This document shows, in pieces, positions 61,001-64,000 of a stretch of DNA of 64,000 nt (its first letter is position 1; each line of letters begins with the position of its first letter). Source of the DNA: Chitinophaga eiseniae. Its GTDB lineage: Bacteria; Bacteroidota; Bacteroidia; Chitinophagales; Chitinophagaceae. Under the pieces are notes generated by a model, which was not told the origin of the DNA, searched no databases, and saw only the letters and a list, made by a program, of their open reading frames with translations. The stretch lies in the NCBI RefSeq assembly GCF_012641265.1, contig NZ_JABAHZ010000008.1, forward strand, positions 124,001 to 188,000, written 5' to 3'. A program made the translations under genes and the position numbers.

Positions 61001-63848
61001 CGACACCTGTTTACCAGAGAAAGAAATCAGGCAGCTCTTTCTTTACCGCTACGATAACCCTTCCTTTGTTGCCCTCTATCCTAAAACTACCCGGCGTTTT
61101 ACGGGGCTGGAACCCGGTTACTATCGCCTGCTGGTACTGCATTACAACAACCGCTACTATGTTGCGGATAGCCTGGAGGTAAGAGAAGGCGGGGACACCT
61201 ATTACAAATTACAGGGACATAAAATAGTATTTAACGACAGCGTGAGCACGGCATTGCACCAGGCCATCCTCGACTGGCCTTCCAACCAGCCAACCCCTAT
61301 TGAACAAAAAGTAGATTTCAATACGGCATTCAACCAGCAATACCTTACCAGCAGCAGCTTTACCAGGACCGTATATGGCGTGGTTACAGATAAAAAACTG
61401 CATACTCCCCTGCCAGGCGTAACAGTGAAACTGAAAGGTACCAACACAGGTGTTGCTACCGATGCAAAGGGTTTCTTCCGGTTGCCGGTCACCGAAAAAG
61501 GGATACTCGTTTTCAGCTTTATAGGTTACAACAGTGAGGAGGTATCCCTAAAAAACCAGGAGTATTTCGATGTGAGAATGGAGGCCAGGGAGCAACATCT
61601 GTTGGAATCGGTAGTAGTGAAAGGTTATAGTACTATAAAGAAAAATAACCTCACTGCGTCTGTCTCCGTGGTCACTGAGTCGCTTCAAGGCTATGTAGCC
61701 GGTGTTAATATAAGAGGTATTGCAGCGGATAGTACTCGGTTGCCATTAATCATTATAGACGGAATTCCCTATGAAGGGAATCTGAAAAGCCTGCCACCGG
61801 ATCAGATCAAAAACATGACGGTGCTGAAAGATGCTGCTGCCACAGCAATTTATGGCGCCAGGGCGGCCAATGGCGTAATTATTATCACCAGCAGTAAAGC
61901 GGGCGCACTAGCCGCGTTGAATCATGAGGAAGGCTTACCTGCAGGCAATTCCATCCGCACCCACTTCCGGGACGATGCCTTCTGGCAACCACGGTTACGT
62001 ACCAACGAAAAAGGTGAAGCCAGCTTTAAGGTTACCTTCCCGGATGATATTACCAGCTGGAAGACCTACGCCCTGGCGTATACCGACCAACGGCAAACCG
62101 GTGCCGCCGAGGCACAGATTAAAGCGTTTAAACCCCTGAGTGCTAACCTGTCTCTCCCAACATTTGCTATCGCAGGTGATAGCATCCATATTATCGGTAA
62201 AATATTAAACTACGGGAGAGATAGCAGTACGGTCAGTCGCAGCTTTTACGCCAATCATCGTCTCGTGGAACAACATAACATCGGGGTACAAAACAGTTAT
62301 ATAGATACCTTCCCGATCACCATACCGGCTGGCGACAGCGCCTCCTTTCAATATACTATTCATACCAGCGGCGACTATTTCGATGGCGAGTACCGGGCCA
62401 TCCCAATAATACCAGCCGGCGTGAAAGAAACAAATGGCGTCTTTGCCACACTGCCCGGCGACACCGCCTTTACCTTTACAGCCAGCGATACGGGCGCTAT
62501 CCACATTTATGCCAATACCTCCCTGCTGCCGGTATTATTGGAAGAAACAGACTACCTGGAACGCTACGAATACCTCTGCAATGAACAGATGGCTTCCAAA
62601 CTCACCGGCCTGCTCCTGGAAAAGCAAGCCCGCCGGTTGCTGAAGCAACCGTTTGATAAAGACCGGAAAATCCGTCAGCTTATCTCCGACCTGCAGGGAA
62701 ATAGAAATAAGGACGGAAACTGGGGATGGTGGCATAAAGGCACAACGGAATACTGGATCTCCCAACATGTACTCCAAGCCTTTCTGCTGGCGGAACAACA
62801 GGGATTTTCCGTTAGCCTGGATAAATCCGCGTTGATCAGCTACCAGGTATTTCTGCTCAACAGTGCGGCCTATACTGATAAAATCACCCTGCTCGAAACC
62901 CTGCATATGCTGGGGGCAAAATTAAACTACTCCAATTACCTGGATACATTGAAAGCACCGAAAAATAACATGTACGATCAGTATCGCCTGCTATACCTGA
63001 AACAACGTACAGGCATTACCGTTAAAACGGATTCGCTCCTGGCGTACCGTCAAACGACTATGATGGGCAACAGTTACTGGGGCGAGGAAAGTTACCAGTT
63101 CTTTAATAACAGTATACAAATCACCTTGCTGGCCTATAAAATATTGAGGGCAGCAGGCGGACAGGAACAGCTATTACACAGCATCCGCAACTGGTTCCTG
63201 GAAAAAAGGCGCAGTGGTAACTGGCGCAATACTTACGAGTCGGCCAGCATCCTGGCCACCATTATGCCGGATGTACTACAGGCAGGAGAACAACGCCCGG
63301 CTACCTTGCAGGTAAATGGGCAAGCGGTCACTCAATTTCCGTACAACCATACTTTGCCCGGCGGTCAATCAGTACAGGTAACTAAAAGTGGCGGCGCTAC
63401 CGTTTATTTCAGCGCCTGGCAACAACACTGGAATCCGGCGCCATTGCCGGCCAGCCACGAGTTCAGCGTTAGCAGCAAATTTATGCAGGAAGGTAAAAAC
63501 GTGGGGCAGCTCACCGCCGGCAAACGAGTACAGCTCACCGTAGAAGTTGAAGTAAAGGCAGATGCCGATTATGTCATGGTGGAAATACCTATTCCTGCCG
63601 GCTGTTCTTATGAAGAAAAAAGCGGCAGCTGGACAAACAATGAGGTACACCGCGAACATTTCAAAGACAAGGTGAGCATCTTCTGTAACCAGCTTAACAA
63701 GGGCAGGTATACTTTCCAGGTGTCGCTGATGCCCCGGTATACCGGCCGTTATCACCTGAACCCGGCCAAAGCGGAAATGATGTATTTCCCGGTATTCTTT
63801 GGCAGAACAGGCCTGACGCAGATCAACATCGCAGGAGCAAAAAAGTAA
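58086..63848 (+). CDS. Alpha-2-macroglobulin-like protein with embedded TonB plug domain
   Basis: A giant secreted protein of 1920 residues from the proposed TTG at 58086, which begins a signal peptide (MKRSLFLLCC to SHAQ). A longer GTG start at 57978 would bury it. Macroglobulin-type domains fill the first 1000 residues (PHDTVRLKTFITRKDGR in MG2). At about 1095-1170 comes a carboxypeptidase-like domain (VYGVVTDKKLHTPLPGVTV), and at about 1174-1275 a SusC-type plug (LIIIDGIPYEG, AATAIYGARAANGVIII), with no barrel after it. The A2M core resumes (RTNEKGEASFKVTFPDDITS), with thioester-type CNEQ at residues 1498-1501. A2M proteins trap proteases or guard the envelope. No PBP1c partner is seen in the window. 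The plug insertion is unusual. Confidence 0.85.
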   Translation: MKRSLFLLCCLYSLLSHAQQPLTRSTTRSAHAYVYQLSDQEAREIFQWRHKKRTWAQEKYLHTLQTSYPQDSLFPTVPPGNYLVVNANKNEMQYTFQPVHNLHFKLVSNDHDLAILLHDNQGAIISNAQVQVGGHSIPWDEATHTYRLPKSTSAGTVTIRHNQVLNLFELANNRQASKTPWWKRLLPHHKQRPYSPRPEDADFYVTTPSEAHYKGFMAFSKPRYKPHDTVRLKTFITRKDGRLVSTPLLLRLSCRNTLDTILTVINPYRPGGYDYEFVLNDSLDLDLDDKYLITLETLASRKYALDNNETDLDDDAYAAKRNVLMRGIFEYEEYDLKSIHFTSRTDHNEHTRGMPLSLYLKATDENGLPVMDGRVVITVTPNTVRQYHAPFVFIPETLWTHETTLDMTGETKVTLPDSIFPAATFSYNIATLFLNSNNESQHSSNYIDYLFEPDDIRFSQTADSISISFNRAGKVKTMPAILRLVNASGDTIRRLSLMLPTSVPIQPFAATYLVTAGSVSRKYSIARNDARITANNFRTRDSVFISINNPSKLSFWYSIFADNKLVDKGYSRQLSWKAASTTPRYYSVSIQYILNDQVQRENFYIPYADKQLQVNINSPLAIYPGQTSRIGVTVKDMEGHPVKDADVTAYAITGKFSDYQMPVAPYLGQVYSLRKKYSLQRLVNNRRALTTRLISWERWKNDMALDSITYYRFLYSTGIYYNTAPVVSGVTQLAPFIRENNTLQAPVMVTIDEQPVYFDQAGQSSAYSFAVSPGKHRIELRTRDKRIIIDSIEAVGGMKTFVSIPGDEPNARIRVEKMSPTLTPAEQITWRRYFVPFELNGNTNYTYIRQGDNIYWFRSNNYGSQTVLAGPLYVSEAEYVVKGNFSQPFQPEPGYTFSIQKGLVREKEIPSQRYRSFFHAKAWEQPPFYDEVFTTQEIDTSWKNELGRTTIGHPIYPDHSYQGSRYDLQIAPDTCLPEKEIRQLFLYRYDNPSFVALYPKTTRRFTGLEPGYYRLLVLHYNNRYYVADSLEVREGGDTYYKLQGHKIVFNDSVSTALHQAILDWPSNQPTPIEQKVDFNTAFNQQYLTSSSFTRTVYGVVTDKKLHTPLPGVTVKLKGTNTGVATDAKGFFRLPVTEKGILVFSFIGYNSEEVSLKNQEYFDVRMEAREQHLLESVVVKGYSTIKKNNLTASVSVVTESLQGYVAGVNIRGIAADSTRLPLIIIDGIPYEGNLKSLPPDQIKNMTVLKDAAATAIYGARAANGVIIITSSKAGALAALNHEEGLPAGNSIRTHFRDDAFWQPRLRTNEKGEASFKVTFPDDITSWKTYALAYTDQRQTGAAEAQIKAFKPLSANLSLPTFAIAGDSIHIIGKILNYGRDSSTVSRSFYANHRLVEQHNIGVQNSYIDTFPITIPAGDSASFQYTIHTSGDYFDGEYRAIPIIPAGVKETNGVFATLPGDTAFTFTASDTGAIHIYANTSLLPVLLEETDYLERYEYLCNEQMASKLTGLLLEKQARRLLKQPFDKDRKIRQLISDLQGNRNKDGNWGWWHKGTTEYWISQHVLQAFLLAEQQGFSVSLDKSALISYQVFLLNSAAYTDKITLLETLHMLGAKLNYSNYLDTLKAPKNNMYDQYRLLYLKQRTGITVKTDSLLAYRQTTMMGNSYWGEESYQFFNNSIQITLLAYKILRAAGGQEQLLHSIRNWFLEKRRSGNWRNTYESASILATIMPDVLQAGEQRPATLQVNGQAVTQFPYNHTLPGGQSVQVTKSGGATVYFSAWQQHWNPAPLPASHEFSVSSKFMQEGKNVGQLTAGKRVQLTVEVEVKADADYVMVEIPIPAGCSYEEKSGSWTNNEVHREHFKDKVSIFCNQLNKGRYTFQVSLMPRYTGRYHLNPAKAEMMYFPVFFGRTGLTQINIAGAKK

Positions 63849-63916
63849 GCGGCTTTCCTCCCACAAATGGTTTATTTAACGTATATTAATAGGAACACCA
63901 ATTAAACCGTTCCGCG

Positions 63917-64000
63917 ATGAAAACAATCCACCAATGGCTGGATGACTACGGTACCAGTCACCGTAACCCAACCAACAAACTGATTCACTGGATCTGTGTA
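63917..64000 (+). CDS. Mpo1/DUF962-like protein, N-terminal fragment
   Basis: Only the first 28 codons are in the window. The start MKTIHQWLDDYGTSHRNP and NKLIHWICV match the Mpo1-like (YGL010w, DUF962) family of small membrane proteins, with the conserved HxxP-N-H pattern. The yeast member is a 2-hydroxy fatty acid dioxygenase. Cut by the right edge; 68 bases after the A2M-like gene on the same strand. Confidence 0.65.
   Translation, partial: MKTIHQWLDDYGTSHRNPTNKLIHWICV

Overview
The window reads as a chromosomal segment of a Bacteroidota organism, most likely Chitinophagaceae and close to Chitinophaga (inference). Supporting signs are a SusC/SusD pair with an ECF sigma factor and FecR anti-sigma factor, a type-B C-terminal sorting domain of the type IX secretion kind, Bacteroidota-style RHS proteins with a DUF6443-like front end, and several -7 boxes of the form TAnnTTTG. 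No rRNA, tRNA, CRISPR array, insertion sequence or phage was seen.

Layout, left to right. 1-3.4 kb: end of a leftward exopolysaccharide export operon (CapD-like epimerase, Wza-like lipoprotein, start of a Wzc-like co-polymerase), with a long AT-rich leader holding an operator-like palindrome. 4.2-6.9 kb: leftward lutABC lactate oxidation operon. 7.2-12 kb: PIF1-like helicase, cold shock protein, MHS-type transporter, rpiA. 12.2-17 kb: a leftward four-gene operon for the complete conversion of 4-hydroxyproline to 2-oxoglutarate. 17.2-22.4 kb: rightward secreted or envelope proteins (repeat/PKD adhesin-like protein, M28 peptidase, MtfA-like peptidase).

22.4-34.8 kb: an accessory RHS locus, all leftward. 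Fibre-like proteins with the same C-terminal module lie at both ends. Between them are a coiled-coil/barrel protein, a 1080-residue RHS partner, a 1456-residue RHS core protein with a basic variable tip, and a very AT-rich TPR-like gene in the immunity position. 35-47 kb: a VOC protein, then a polysaccharide-utilisation-type locus: ECF sigma, FecR, SusC with STN domain, SusD, Gfo/Idh/MocA oxidoreductase and a HEAT plus double DUF1080 protein. This fits glycoside breakdown through 3-keto intermediates rather than classical hydrolases.

47-64 kb: ROK protein, SPFH/flotillin-like protein, an AAA ATPase with a C-terminal PD-(D/E)xK-like domain preceded by a 54-bp palindromic tandem repeat, three leftward lipoproteins, a DoxX/HxlR divergent pair, a HIBADH-like dehydrogenase, and a giant alpha-2-macroglobulin-like protein that carries a TonB plug domain but no barrel. 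The start of an Mpo1/DUF962-like gene is cut by the right edge.

The most unusual non-coding signal is a set of four long hairpins (36-42 bp arms), each 1-11 bases after the stop codon of a leftward gene. They form two sequence families. The leading candidates for an undescribed system are the ATPase-nuclease with its palindromic repeats and the RHS locus with its fibre-like ends.
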